DNA from: Fibrisoma limi BUZ 3
GTDB taxonomy: Bacteria; Bacteroidota; Bacteroidia; Cytophagales; Spirosomataceae
NCBI RefSeq assembly: GCF_000296815.2
Contig: NZ_CAIT01000006.1
Span: forward strand, 1,804,777-1,868,776
Reading direction: 5' to 3'
Length of the DNA: 64,000 nucleotides
This document shows, piece after piece, positions 46,179-54,359 of this stretch. The position numbers and the translations under genes were made by a program. The first letter of the stretch is position 1. Each line of letters begins with the position of its first letter. A model generated the notes under the pieces. That model did no database searches, was not told the origin of the DNA, and saw only the letters and a program-made list of their open reading frames with translations.

Positions 46179-47450
46179 TTAAAGCTTATTTTTCGGCCTA
46201 TTAGCCACGGGCACGGGGCTGGTTTTAGCCAGTAAATCGGTCAGCTTCTTTCGGGTTTCAGTAATTTCTTTTAAGGCAAGGGCTTTCTTAAAGTTGGCGA
46301 TGGCGTTAGTCGTATCCTTTTGCGCCAGGTAATAATCGCCCATGCTGTCGTAGACGTTGGGACTTTGAGGGTAGTTTTTTAGGTTGGCCCTGAACAACGC
46401 TTCTGCCTTCGCCTGAAAAACTGGTCCGTTCTGGAGGTACGTATAGGCCCATTGGTTTACCAGCGACTCGGGCGGAAGCATGGCATAGCCCATCCATCGT
46501 GAGACTTCTTTGTAATGAGCCACAAATGCCGAATCGGTATTGAATGCCGGATTAAACAGCTCTTCCTGGCTGAACGGCATCTTATAGCGGCTAAACATGA
46601 ACCGGATGGCGTCGTACTCCGTAATCAGCGGGACCGACAAATGGTCGTCGTCAGGGTAGAACTTACCGTCAGCCAGTAGGCCGTTTTGTTTGTTGGTCGT
46701 TAATGCATCCAACAGCGTCAGTAACTGGCGGATACTTTTTGTTCGGTCGGTCGTATCGGTGCGGGCCTGCTCCAGGCTCATCTCTGCCGGCTTAAGATTG
46801 GAGAAACCGAGGTAGAACGCCTGATTCGGGTAGGTTTTGCTGGCTAATGCTTGTTTCGTTTCGGCAAGCAGTTTACCGGCTTCCCACCAGATACTGGGAT
46901 CAATGGCAATGTAGGCGTTGAAGAGCTTCGGACGGTGCAGCAGGGTATTGACCACCATAAGCCCACCCAGCGAATGGCCGATCAACAGGTTATAGGGCTG
47001 GGTTGGATAATGGGCCTCTATGTAGGGCATCAGCTCCGTTTCGATAAACGAGGTGAAAGCTTCCCCTCCGCCCGCCGTTGGCATAAACTTGCGAATGATC
47101 GTGTCGCTGGGTACGCCGGGGGTCAGGTCATGCATCCGGTCTGTATTGAGGATGCCGACTACAATCATTTCGGGACAAAGCGCATTACCCCGCGAACTCA
47201 AATAATCAATCATGCCCGCCACGGACGAAAAATGAGCGTCGCCATCGAGCAGATACACCACCGGATAGCGTTGTTTGGCGTAAACTCCGGTACTATAACT
47301 TTCGGGTAGGTGCACCCAGATCTTACGTTTTTCTCTCAGGATTTTGGATTGAAGACTATCGATGTGCCCAACCATAATCTGATTGGTCGTTTGGGCAGTT
47401 GTCAGTTGAGGCAGTAACGCCAATAGAATGATAAGAAAGTGCGTTTTCAT
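46179..47450 (-). CDS. esterase D/Fes-like hydrolase with C-terminal TPR
   Basis: A 423-residue secreted protein (signal MKTHFLIILLALLPQLTTAQ). The esterase domain of the siderophore esterase IroE/Fes group has YPVVYLLDGDAHF (oxyanion) and LLIGHSLGGLMVVNTLLHRP (Ser nucleophile). It also has AYIAIDPSIWW and the DDDHLSVPL segment with the catalytic His. The C-terminus (about 340-423) has one or two TPR-like helical pairs (NVYDSMGDYYLAQKDTTNAIANFKKAL), a common arrangement in Bacteroidota. It is the first gene of the nine-gene kinase run. The gap to the P1 peptidase is 79 bases, so cotranscription is likely but not certain. The ester substrate is unknown. Confidence 0.85.
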   Translation of the reverse strand: MKTHFLIILLALLPQLTTAQTTNQIMVGHIDSLQSKILREKRKIWVHLPESYSTGVYAKQRYPVVYLLDGDAHFSSVAGMIDYLSSRGNALCPEMIVVGILNTDRMHDLTPGVPSDTIIRKFMPTAGGGEAFTSFIETELMPYIEAHYPTQPYNLLIGHSLGGLMVVNTLLHRPKLFNAYIAIDPSIWWEAGKLLAETKQALASKTYPNQAFYLGFSNLKPAEMSLEQARTDTTDRTKSIRQLLTLLDALTTNKQNGLLADGKFYPDDDHLSVPLITEYDAIRFMFSRYKMPFSQEELFNPAFNTDSAFVAHYKEVSRWMGYAMLPPESLVNQWAYTYLQNGPVFQAKAEALFRANLKNYPQSPNVYDSMGDYYLAQKDTTNAIANFKKALALKEITETRKKLTDLLAKTSPVPVANRPKNKL

Positions 47451-47556
47451 TTTTTCGCGCAGTCAATAGTTTACTCACTTTGCGGGGCGGGCAAATCCGG
47501 CCGTTTCAAGTTATTTATGCAGCCCATATCTACCGTGGACAGTAGCCGACAATTAG

Positions 47557-47946
47557 TTAATCCGAAGGTGTTTCTTTTCCCTGCCCGAGCAGTGGTTCGC
47601 TCATATCGGAACTGCTTTGGTATGGACGCACGATAAGCCAGAGACCATCCTCCGACAACTCAATCTGCACTCCCCTGCCCGGGTTTTGCATCAGTCGCTG
47701 AGCCGCCAGCGACTGATACGGGAGCCTATAAACGTCGGGCTGGCGAGAACGGCTGCCCACGTGCTGAATGGGTTTTGATTGTGAACCTGGTTCCTGGCGG
47801 TCAGGACTGTGCTGCCGCCCCACGCTGGATTTGGCCGGTATCTCCGGGGAGGGGGGCATTGGACTAACGGAAGAGTTGTTATAACCAGTTGCCAGGAGGC
47901 AAAACGTGATCAGTAATAGCATCAGAAGGTTAAGGTAACGTTTCAT
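47557..47946 (-). CDS. small secreted protein, unknown
   Basis: A 129-residue protein with a good signal peptide (MKRYLNLLMLLLITFCLLATG). The middle is disordered and rich in Pro, Ser and Gln. A short ordered tail follows (VQIELSEDGLWLIVRPYQS). No family is recognised. The stop lies 107 bases before the start of the esterase-TPR gene on the same strand. Confidence 0.5.
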   Translation of the reverse strand: MKRYLNLLMLLLITFCLLATGYNNSSVSPMPPSPEIPAKSSVGRQHSPDRQEPGSQSKPIQHVGSRSRQPDVYRLPYQSLAAQRLMQNPGRGVQIELSEDGLWLIVRPYQSSSDMSEPLLGQGKETPSD

Positions 47947-48065
47947 GAGCTTTATGAATCAGCATTGTATGATGGTGGATATACTAAGCCAAACACCTGT
48001 CCCCTGAATCGGCTGATGCTGACTCGATCAAAGGTATTCTGTTCACGAAAGAAGGGGCTATCCCA

Positions 48066-48098
48066 TTTAGGACAAAAGCTGTAAGATTTGAGACAGAA
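48066..48098. repeat. 33-base imperfect repeat, copy 1
   Basis: TTTAGGACAAAAGCTGTAAG and the bases to 48098 match the element at 52345-52377 at 27 of 33 positions. Both copies lie in gene-free DNA next to decayed sequence. The function is unknown. Confidence 0.6.
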
Positions 48099-48114
48099 CA
48101 GGCCGATGTAAACT

Positions 48115-48200
48115 GGCACTGGTGACCGAAAGGTACTGCCTGCACCCTCCGTACTCTCGACGGTCACTGTACCCCACGCTCTTTAGTAAAATTGGATGGA
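48115..48200 (-). pseudogene. remnant of a histidine kinase C-terminus
   Basis: On the minus strand the DNA reads NFTKERG, then after a one-base slip TVTVESTEGAGSTFRSPVPV. This corresponds to the last part of the shared kinase module of the neighbouring genes (TKGHGGTLTVESTEGKGTEF). Nothing upstream resembles the rest of a kinase. It may be the trace of a seventh kinase that was deleted down to its 3' end. Confidence 0.5.
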
Positions 48201-48272
48201 ACTGGGCTGATTAGCTTCCTGAACTGTTCCCGACAGAGCCACACCATTTCGGCGTGGCTCTGGACTATGGGG

Positions 48273-49136
48273 CTACTTTCTAGCTGTTTCGGCCGGGTTT
48301 CTGACAGCGTATTCCAGCAGGTAATAAATTTCCTGCCGGCCCACGGTACGCATGGCCTCAAGCTCTTTGTAGTACTGCTTCATGTCTACGCCCGGCATCG
48401 TTTTTTTAAAAGCCGCTTCGCCCGAATTTCCGTAGGAAGTGAGCAGTGATTGCATGGTTGGGAAGGTGATGATCGAAGAGAAATCATACGCCTTTTCCGC
48501 CGACCAGGGCAACATCAGCCCGGAAAAGTTCCAGGTAACGCCGTCGCCACTGTTGATCCGCTCCTGCGAGTATGCCTTCTGCTTTTTGACCCGATTCATG
48601 TACTCGTCGTACTGCCCCTCTTTGGCCTTGTATGTAGTATTGAGCCAGACCGGGAATTTATCGGGCGTAGGCAGTACAGTGGCGGCCGCACTCGCGCTTT
48701 CCAGGTTCTCCCAGATTTCGGTTTTCACCACTTCCTTCACCTCGCCCATGCGCTTGTAGAGATCAGTGAGTTTGGTCTGGTAATCGGCCCCCATCACGGC
48801 AGTGAAGTATTTCTGCGGGTAACTGTTGTCAAAGTAAGCCGGATTGCTCATAACCTTGATTGTCACATAGTCGAACTCTTTGCCGGGGTTGGTGGTCATT
48901 TCAAGGGCAAGCATGTACCAGCCCAGGATGAACCCTTCGTTGGCCTGGGTCTGGTGGAGTTTCTTGAACTCATTTTCGACGGCGCGGGCCTCCGCGAAGG
49001 TGTGGCCAGGCTTGAGTTTGTGGTAGTACACCTCCGAATAGACTTTCGGCGGGGTGGTCTGGGCGTTGGCGGCAGCAGATAGTGACAGAGCCAGCATAAA
49101 AGCGGGCAGCAGGCGGAAAAGGAATTTGGGTTTCAT
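48273..49136 (-). CDS. secreted protein, dimeric alpha-beta barrel suspected
   Basis: A 287-residue protein with a signal peptide (MKPKFLFRLLPAFMLALSLSAAANAQ). The mature part shows two similar halves, each starting with a strand and then a helix with conserved aromatic residues (VYYHKLKPGHTFAEARAVENEFKKLHQ; WLNTTYKAKEGQYDEYMNRVKKQ). That is the layout of tandem NIPSNAP/ABM-type dimeric alpha-beta barrels. The fold call is an inference from the pattern. The function is unknown. It is a single-gene unit on the minus strand. Confidence 0.72.
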   Translation of the reverse strand: MKPKFLFRLLPAFMLALSLSAAANAQTTPPKVYSEVYYHKLKPGHTFAEARAVENEFKKLHQTQANEGFILGWYMLALEMTTNPGKEFDYVTIKVMSNPAYFDNSYPQKYFTAVMGADYQTKLTDLYKRMGEVKEVVKTEIWENLESASAAATVLPTPDKFPVWLNTTYKAKEGQYDEYMNRVKKQKAYSQERINSGDGVTWNFSGLMLPWSAEKAYDFSSIITFPTMQSLLTSYGNSGEAAFKKTMPGVDMKQYYKELEAMRTVGRQEIYYLLEYAVRNPAETARK

Positions 49137-49223
49137 TGGAAGTTGGGGTCCGGCGCACCGGGGTTTAAATTGTGATTGGAAATGAAAAGAGGATTGCGTT
49201 GCTTAATTATGGTTTCCGCGGTT

Positions 49224-50582
49224 TCAACTTGGAGAGACCGTTCGGCGCATGGGCTGCCGTTGCCAGTAGGTCAGGCTACGCCAAACCCATTCAAGCGGGC
49301 CGAAAGAGAAATGCCGCAGCCAGATCGGGCTGACAATCAGTTGCAGTACCCAGATAGCTGCCACTAAGAAGTAAAGCTGGTAGAACTGCCACTCGGCGTA
49401 CTGATTCAGGCCGTAGCCGTAGAAAACCAGCGTACAAATGACCGTGTGCATCACGTAGTTGGTGAAAGCCATCTGGCCCACTGCCCCCAGCCGGTTCAGC
49501 AGCCCCTTCGCTGCGTTTGATTTGATTAGCAGAATGACTAAACTGGCATGGGCCATCACCAACAGAATGCGCTGGAAGGGGTAAATCAAGGCAGTCCAGA
49601 TAACCGGATGCTGTTCCATGTACCGGACGAAGGCCTCCGTATCGGCGAGATGCCGACTGTAGCTGGCATAAAAGCTGAAGACTACCAGCGGCAAGCCTAG
49701 TCCGTAGCCCACCAGCATGGTTTGCCAGTAGCGCCGACGTGTCCATTGGCCCGTCACGAAACCCCATTTGTAGAGTGCCATGCCGAGTAACATCAGCGCG
49801 AGTGGGTCCCAGATGCCATAAATCAGGTATTTGGTTTGCGAATCCCATACCTCTTTTCGATGACACGAAGCCACCGTAAAGTAGTTGGGCGACTTCATCA
49901 GTCGGGTATGCTCGGCGACTTCGGCTTTGTTGGGCAAAAACGATTCTTGTACGGCCTGCCAGTCCTTGACGGTCTGCTCCTGAGCCGGAGTCAGTTTCTG
50001 CCCCTGTTGCTGCACCTTTTCAACGGCTAGGTAAGCCAGGCGTTTGTCGCGCATATCCTGATAAAAGGATACGTACATCACATTATCGAAAATGGCCACC
50101 AGCAGTACGCCCAGCGCCAGGTAGCCTGGTTTGATTTTCCGGAACCAGAAGGCAATCACACCGATGATGCCGTAGAAATACAGAATGTCGCCCATCCACA
50201 GCAGCACGTGCGAATCAATCAGGCCGAACAGCACTAGCCAGCCCATGCGCCGGAAAAACAAGCCGAACGCGGCCCGGTCGGCTTGTTCCTTTCGAGCTAC
50301 AAACAGGATGATGCCAACGCCGAAAATCATGGAGAACAACGCCCGCATTTTGCCTTCAAAGAGCACCGTAATGACGGCACTGACCCAGAAATTGACGTTG
50401 GTGGGGTCGTTGCGGAAGGCATCCGAAAAACGGTCAGCCATGGAAAAGAAGGGAATGTTCATGAGCAGAATGCCCAGTAGGGCTACGCCCCGCAGCATGT
50501 CGATGGTCCGAATGCGTTCGGTTTGCGAAACGGGCCTCGCCGGAGCAACGGCAATAGGTTCGGTCGTTAGAAAAGGAGTCAT
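49224..50582 (-). CDS. DUF418 integral membrane protein
   Basis: A 452-residue multi-spanning inner membrane protein. The N-terminal RIRTIDMLRGVALLGILLMNIPFF is the hallmark of DUF418/YeiB-type proteins. The C-terminal part has GAVGQMAFTNYVMHTVICTLVFYGYGL and LQLIVSPIWLRHFSFGPLEWVWRSLTYW, which match the conserved DUF418 domain, with GPLEW(V/L)WR at the end. The role is unknown; the family is related to acyltransferase-type membrane proteins. The frame is open to 50645, but the ATG at 50582 (MTPFLTTEPIAV) places the conserved region at the usual distance. Confidence 0.9.
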   Translation of the reverse strand: MTPFLTTEPIAVAPARPVSQTERIRTIDMLRGVALLGILLMNIPFFSMADRFSDAFRNDPTNVNFWVSAVITVLFEGKMRALFSMIFGVGIILFVARKEQADRAAFGLFFRRMGWLVLFGLIDSHVLLWMGDILYFYGIIGVIAFWFRKIKPGYLALGVLLVAIFDNVMYVSFYQDMRDKRLAYLAVEKVQQQGQKLTPAQEQTVKDWQAVQESFLPNKAEVAEHTRLMKSPNYFTVASCHRKEVWDSQTKYLIYGIWDPLALMLLGMALYKWGFVTGQWTRRRYWQTMLVGYGLGLPLVVFSFYASYSRHLADTEAFVRYMEQHPVIWTALIYPFQRILLVMAHASLVILLIKSNAAKGLLNRLGAVGQMAFTNYVMHTVICTLVFYGYGLNQYAEWQFYQLYFLVAAIWVLQLIVSPIWLRHFSFGPLEWVWRSLTYWQRQPMRRTVSPS

Positions 50583-50687
50583 ACAAAAAGGTGATTGAAG
50601 GGGTGTTACTGGTTTCGTGTTTAAACAGATTGTGAATAAGTGCATTGGTACCTAGCCGAGGCTTCCTGCACTCCCAATTTTATCTAT

Positions 50688-51494
50688 TTACAGATTCATG
50701 TCAGTCCCTGGTCCATAGCCATAAGCAGATGGATACGTGGTTGGTGTTGAGTAGGTCTCATTGTTGGACCGAGCACGCTTGATTTCAGATTCAAACTCTG
50801 ACAGCCAGTGCAACAGCGCTTTAGGATTGGTCGGGCGGGGGTAAGCCGCGGCCCAGTATTGTACGGATGGCGGAACGATGGTCAGCAACGCATCAATTTC
50901 CGTTCTGACGAAGGCATCGGGAGCCAGTAATCGCCCGTCGAACCAGACAAAGCAGGGCTGCTTTGTTTGCCAGTTAGCTGCGCGGGGCAAAGGCAGCCCC
51001 TGGCTGATGGCCTCGTGGCGACCGTTTGGCGAGGGCAGTTGCAGCATCGGAATGGGTGCGCCTGGCATCAACTCTTCGAGTAAGAGCGTCTGGAGTTCGC
51101 CCGATGCCAGACGTACAGTGAAAGCAGTAACATGATGTACCCGATCATCGGTCCGGTCGGTGTAGACGAAATACCGTATCTGATCGGCCTGGTAGGTGTG
51201 CCAGGCGTTAGCCTGCTGAACCCGTAGCGTATGTGTGAGTAGCTGGTAGTTCAGAGGGCCCCGGAGCCGCACACCGGTAGTCAGTACCACCTCTCCCACG
51301 TGAGTGATAACCGGCAACCGGGTTCGTGTTGACAATGTACGTTCGACCGGGTGAACCTGATGACTGGCACAACCGAGCGGGCTCGACGGAAAATAGGTGT
51401 CAGTCCGGGTGGGTAGCACCTGCCCGTAGGTGGTCGCAGTTCCCAAAAGCAATAACAAAGCAAGCAATTGGCGGGAGTTGATCCTAATCTTCAT
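50688..51494 (-). CDS. secreted protein of unknown function
   Basis: A 268-residue protein with a signal peptide (MKIRINSRQLLALLLLLGTATTYGQ). The central part is beta-rich (HVGEVVLTTGVRLRGPLNYQLLTHTLRVQ...AWHTYQADQIRYFVYTD). It resembles Bacteroidota surface proteins that report a stored property, but I cannot name a family. The segment ALLHWLSEFESEIKRARSNNET is helical near the C-terminus. It stands alone between the DUF418 gene and a decayed lipoprotein gene. Confidence 0.65.
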   Translation of the reverse strand: MKIRINSRQLLALLLLLGTATTYGQVLPTRTDTYFPSSPLGCASHQVHPVERTLSTRTRLPVITHVGEVVLTTGVRLRGPLNYQLLTHTLRVQQANAWHTYQADQIRYFVYTDRTDDRVHHVTAFTVRLASGELQTLLLEELMPGAPIPMLQLPSPNGRHEAISQGLPLPRAANWQTKQPCFVWFDGRLLAPDAFVRTEIDALLTIVPPSVQYWAAAYPRPTNPKALLHWLSEFESEIKRARSNNETYSTPTTYPSAYGYGPGTDMNL

Positions 51495-51556
51495 GTGTTT
51501 AGAAAGGTTAACAAGTAATTAAGCAAAGGCAAGGCTGACGAGCAGATCCAACCGGT

Positions 51557-52043
51557 TTAGTTACGCAGAAGCCGGATGCGGTCTTCTCCAGAGCCGATGA
51601 TACAGTTGCGGGTGACTTTGACGGTCTTGCAGCCGAAAGCGCTGCTATAGGTCAACCGGAACAGACGCAGTTCGCCAGTGAACGTACCGATGGCGTTAAT
51701 GGTCACAGCCGGAATCGTGCAGTTTTACCGACCAACGTTGGTCCGAACCGGTCGCTCACGCTAGCCGAAACATTCCTGCCCAGCCGGAAAGTGGGTGATG
51801 GATAAGTTATTTCTAATCCCCATGCGTTAAGTGCGGTATTGAGGGCGTTTCAACTGACGAGTCTGTCGGCCAGGTTTTCTGGCTATCTCCTGGTGTCACT
51901 GCCCCTACCCAGGCCACTTTACAAATTTCATCCTTGGGATGGGGTTGTGGGGGTGCTAGCTGGCTGCAACTGAAAAGACTGCCCCAATTGACTATAATCA
52001 GCATTAGCCCGGTTTTTGCAAAGTGGATTTGGTTCGTTTTCAT
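51557..52043 (-). pseudogene. lipoprotein gene broken by two frameshifts
   Basis: The N-terminal piece (52043 down to about 51850) has a lipoprotein leader ending in SLFSC and runs to TWPTDSSVE. Coding then continues in a second frame as NALNTALNAWGLEITYPSPTFRLGR...VGKT. From about 51725 it continues in the third frame as TIPAVTINAIGTFTGELRLF...RIRLLRN, with a stop at 51557. The three pieces together would make a coherent lipoprotein of about 160 residues with a beta-rich domain. The family is unknown. Sequencing errors are an alternative to decay. Confidence 0.6.
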
Positions 52044-52637
52044 GGAAGAAAGGGAGATTGAGGTAGTAGACGAGAAAGACGAGTATAGCGCAGTAAGGGC
52101 TCAGAAAAGCCAAGAAGAACTGACCAATTTTAGCCCCTTAAGTTGTTAGTGGAATATCAGCGTCGTCGGCGAGGAGAGTAGTAACTGTTTGGCGATGAAG
52201 GTGGCTGCGATCAGAGATGGAGCGAAAGCATTGTTCGAAACGGGGGTGTACTGGTACGATTGCATGGTGGTCGTAGTTTTGTGGTAAGTGGCTGATTTTG
52301 AATAAATCAAAGGTAGACGCTGGCTCAAGGCACCACCTAGTTGATTTAGGCCAAAAGCTATAACGTTTGGGACACAACCCCCTTAATCGCTGAACGTGAT
52401 CCAGATGACACCTTCATGTTACGAACTGACGCTTGTAGTATTTCCTCTAACTAAGTGAGTCTAAGAGTGGATTGTATCGATAAAATGGAGTGTTAAAAGC
52501 AGCACAGTAAGAAAAAGCCCTATGTATGGCCATGCTTAGGAATTTTTCCGCCATTACTGACTCTCAATATGATTTCGTCAGTACAGTGTGCTGTCAATAA
52601 GGGGGAATGTGTCAGTACAGTGAGCTCGCATATTTTA
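52044..52637. other. gene-free region with repeats
   Basis: About 590 bases. Short minus-strand frames (52138-52377 and 52146-52328) overlap each other in different frames and have no leader or motif. Elements seen are copy 2 of the 33-base repeat (52345-52377) and the direct repeat GTCAGTACAGTG (52577-52588 and 52611-52622) just past the stop of the DUF4143 ATPase gene. Confidence 0.5.
52345..52377. repeat. 33-base imperfect repeat, copy 2
   Basis: TTTAGGCCAAAAGCTATAAC and the bases to 52377 match the copy at 48066-48098 at 27 of 33 positions, in the same orientation, about 4.3 kb apart. Confidence 0.6.
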
Positions 52638-53822
52638 TCAGAATACACTCAGCGGATCGGCTCGTAGAAAGTCAACCCACGGAATGCCGCTTTGCCCAAC
52701 CAACACAACCTTATGCGGACGCACTTTGTGCTGAAACGTTACCATGCCGGGCGCACTCTGCCGACGGCCACTTTTCACTTCTAAACCGGCCACCTGATTG
52801 TTCCGCTGAAGGACAAAATCTACTTCGTCGTTGCCCTCCCGCCAGTAAAACAATTTTAGGTTGCTTAGCTGGGTGGCCCGGCTCAAATGAACCCCAATCG
52901 CTGTTTCTACCCAACGGCCCCATTCGACCGGATTGGCTCGGACCTGCTCGAAGGTATAGGGCGAGAAGATGCTGAATAAGGCGCTGTTCTGAACCTGCCA
53001 CTTGGGAATTGAACCCCGCTGTCGGGCCTTGTCAACGGCATATTTCTCCAGACTGCTCAACAGGCCGGCTGAATCTAATAATTGGGCATAGTGGGATAAG
53101 GTCGTTGTATTGCCTGCATCCTGAAGTTGGCCCAGCAGTTTAGTGTAGGACAGAATCTGGCCCGAGTAGCTACAGCCTAACTCAAATAACTGCCTCAGCA
53201 GGGCGGGTTTATCCACTCGTGTCATCATCAGGATATCTTTGGAGACCGTCGTTTCGACCAGACTGTTCAAGACATAATCCCGCCAGCGGTCCGGCTCATG
53301 AATTAAGGAAGCCGCCCCTGGGTATCCCCCAAACCAAACAAACTCATCTGCCGTCAGGCCGAAAGCCGCTTCCATCTCAACCAAACTCCAATGGGTCAAG
53401 GGCAGTAGCTCAAAACGACCTGCCAGCGACTCACTCAAGCCCCTCTGGAGTAACAGGCGAGCCGATCCCAGCAAGATCACTTTGAGCGGAATTTGATTAA
53501 ATGTGTCCTGATCCCACTCGGCCTTGACCTGCTCGGCCCAGTTGTCAATTTTCTGTATTTCGTCAATGATCAGCAGCCCTTGTTGATCACCGCTATTACG
53601 GAGTTGGAAGCGGGCCGCTTCCCATTGCTGGGCAATCCAAGCGGCATTGGCTGCGCTGACGGCATCGGCCGAAACATACTGTGCGGGGAAGGGAAGCTGT
53701 GGGATGAGCTGGCGCACTAAGGTTGTTTTCCCCACCTGTCGAGGCCCCATCAGCACTTGCATAAACCGGCGCGGCTCGTCCATCCGGCCACGGAGTAGGG
53801 ATAGCTCTTTTCGCTGAAACAT
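52638..53822 (-). CDS. AAA ATPase with DUF4143 domain
   Basis: A 394-residue ATPase of the prokaryotic AAA_14/DUF4143 family. The Walker A is LMGPRQVGKTTLVRQL (about 28-43), the Walker B is GLLIIDEIQKI and the arginine-rich sensor lies in GSARLLLQRGLSESLAGRFELLPL. The C-terminal DUF4143 domain has a nuclease-like core (FYWREGNDEVDFVLQRNNQVAGLEVKSGRRQS) with the E-V-D-F...E-V-K pattern of PD-(D/E)XK enzymes. The family is common, patchily distributed and of unknown function. The ATG at 53822 is used; a TTG at 53834 would fall inside the palindrome just upstream. It separates a truncated DUF1080 gene from its missing 3' half. Confidence 0.9.
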   Translation of the reverse strand: MFQRKELSLLRGRMDEPRRFMQVLMGPRQVGKTTLVRQLIPQLPFPAQYVSADAVSAANAAWIAQQWEAARFQLRNSGDQQGLLIIDEIQKIDNWAEQVKAEWDQDTFNQIPLKVILLGSARLLLQRGLSESLAGRFELLPLTHWSLVEMEAAFGLTADEFVWFGGYPGAASLIHEPDRWRDYVLNSLVETTVSKDILMMTRVDKPALLRQLFELGCSYSGQILSYTKLLGQLQDAGNTTTLSHYAQLLDSAGLLSSLEKYAVDKARQRGSIPKWQVQNSALFSIFSPYTFEQVRANPVEWGRWVETAIGVHLSRATQLSNLKLFYWREGNDEVDFVLQRNNQVAGLEVKSGRRQSAPGMVTFQHKVRPHKVVLVGQSGIPWVDFLRADPLSVF

Positions 53823-53850
53823 AACTTTACTCAATGTGTTGAGTAAAGTT
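53823..53850. promoter_or_regulatory. perfect 12-bp palindrome abutting the ATPase start
   Basis: AACTTTACTCAA, then TGTG, then TTGAGTAAAGTT. The right edge of the start codon (53820-53822) touches the repeat. It may be an operator for autoregulation or a leader hairpin. No similar palindrome was found at the other end of the gene. Confidence 0.6.
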
Positions 53851-53899
53851 AGTAGAAATAGTGAGCAAACAAAAGCTGTCTCTATTACCCAATTGCTGC

Positions 53900-54338
53900 T
53901 CGGAGAGACGTGCTGCTTTTAACACTACTTTTTGGGTGGCTGGCTGAAGCCCAAACAAAGCCCCACACTGCCAGCTTGCGGGCGAATTGGCCCATTTCGG
54001 ATCGAAATTGTCCGCAATTTGAATCTCCAGCGAATACGGCATCCAGTTTTTCAGATCGCTGGCATATACAAACACGCCACTGTTGGTCGCTTTTTCATTT
54101 TAAAGTCCAGCTCCAGCACAAAGTTCTCGTACTGTTGCTTTGTCCAGAGCTGTTCGTCGGCCGATGCCGTCAAGATGCCATCTTCAAAACGCCAGACTTT
54201 TTTTTCGTCCAGCGCATTGGATAAGTCGGCTTTGAGGAGCGGGGTGGCTCGCTTAGGCAAGTTGGGCTGTGCAAGAGTAGATAGAGTCAGGGCAAGAGCC
54301 AGGAGCTGCACACTAACGAAAATCAGGTTCTTTTTCAT
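53900..54338 (-). pseudogene. DUF1080 (3-keto-disaccharide hydrolase-like) gene, frameshifted and truncated
   Basis: It starts at 54338 with a signal peptide and the DUF1080 N-terminus (WRFEDGILTASADEQLWTKQQYENFVLELDFKMK). Within a run of five A/T bases at 54091-54095 the frame is lost. In the next frame the family pattern resumes as KATNSGVFVYASDLKNW, then YSLEIQIADNF and GALFGL. Homology then stops near 53900, about 50 bases before the palindrome upstream of the DUF4143 gene. The C-terminal half of the domain is missing. Loss of one A explains the frameshift. Confidence 0.75.
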
Positions 54339-54359
54339 CGATTTTATGTAGTTCAGGAT

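Larger units (their letters stand above)
47947..48272. other. intergenic region with kinase scrap and shared repeat
   Basis: A 326-base gap. It contains a decayed histidine-kinase C-terminus (about 48115-48200) and a 33-base element at 48066-48098 that recurs at 52345-52377. No intact gene is seen. Confidence 0.6.

Noticed and set aside
52138-52377. Two overlapping minus-strand frames near the 33-base repeat
   Set aside because: They occupy different frames of the same DNA, have no leader or family resemblance, and one begins inside the repeat.
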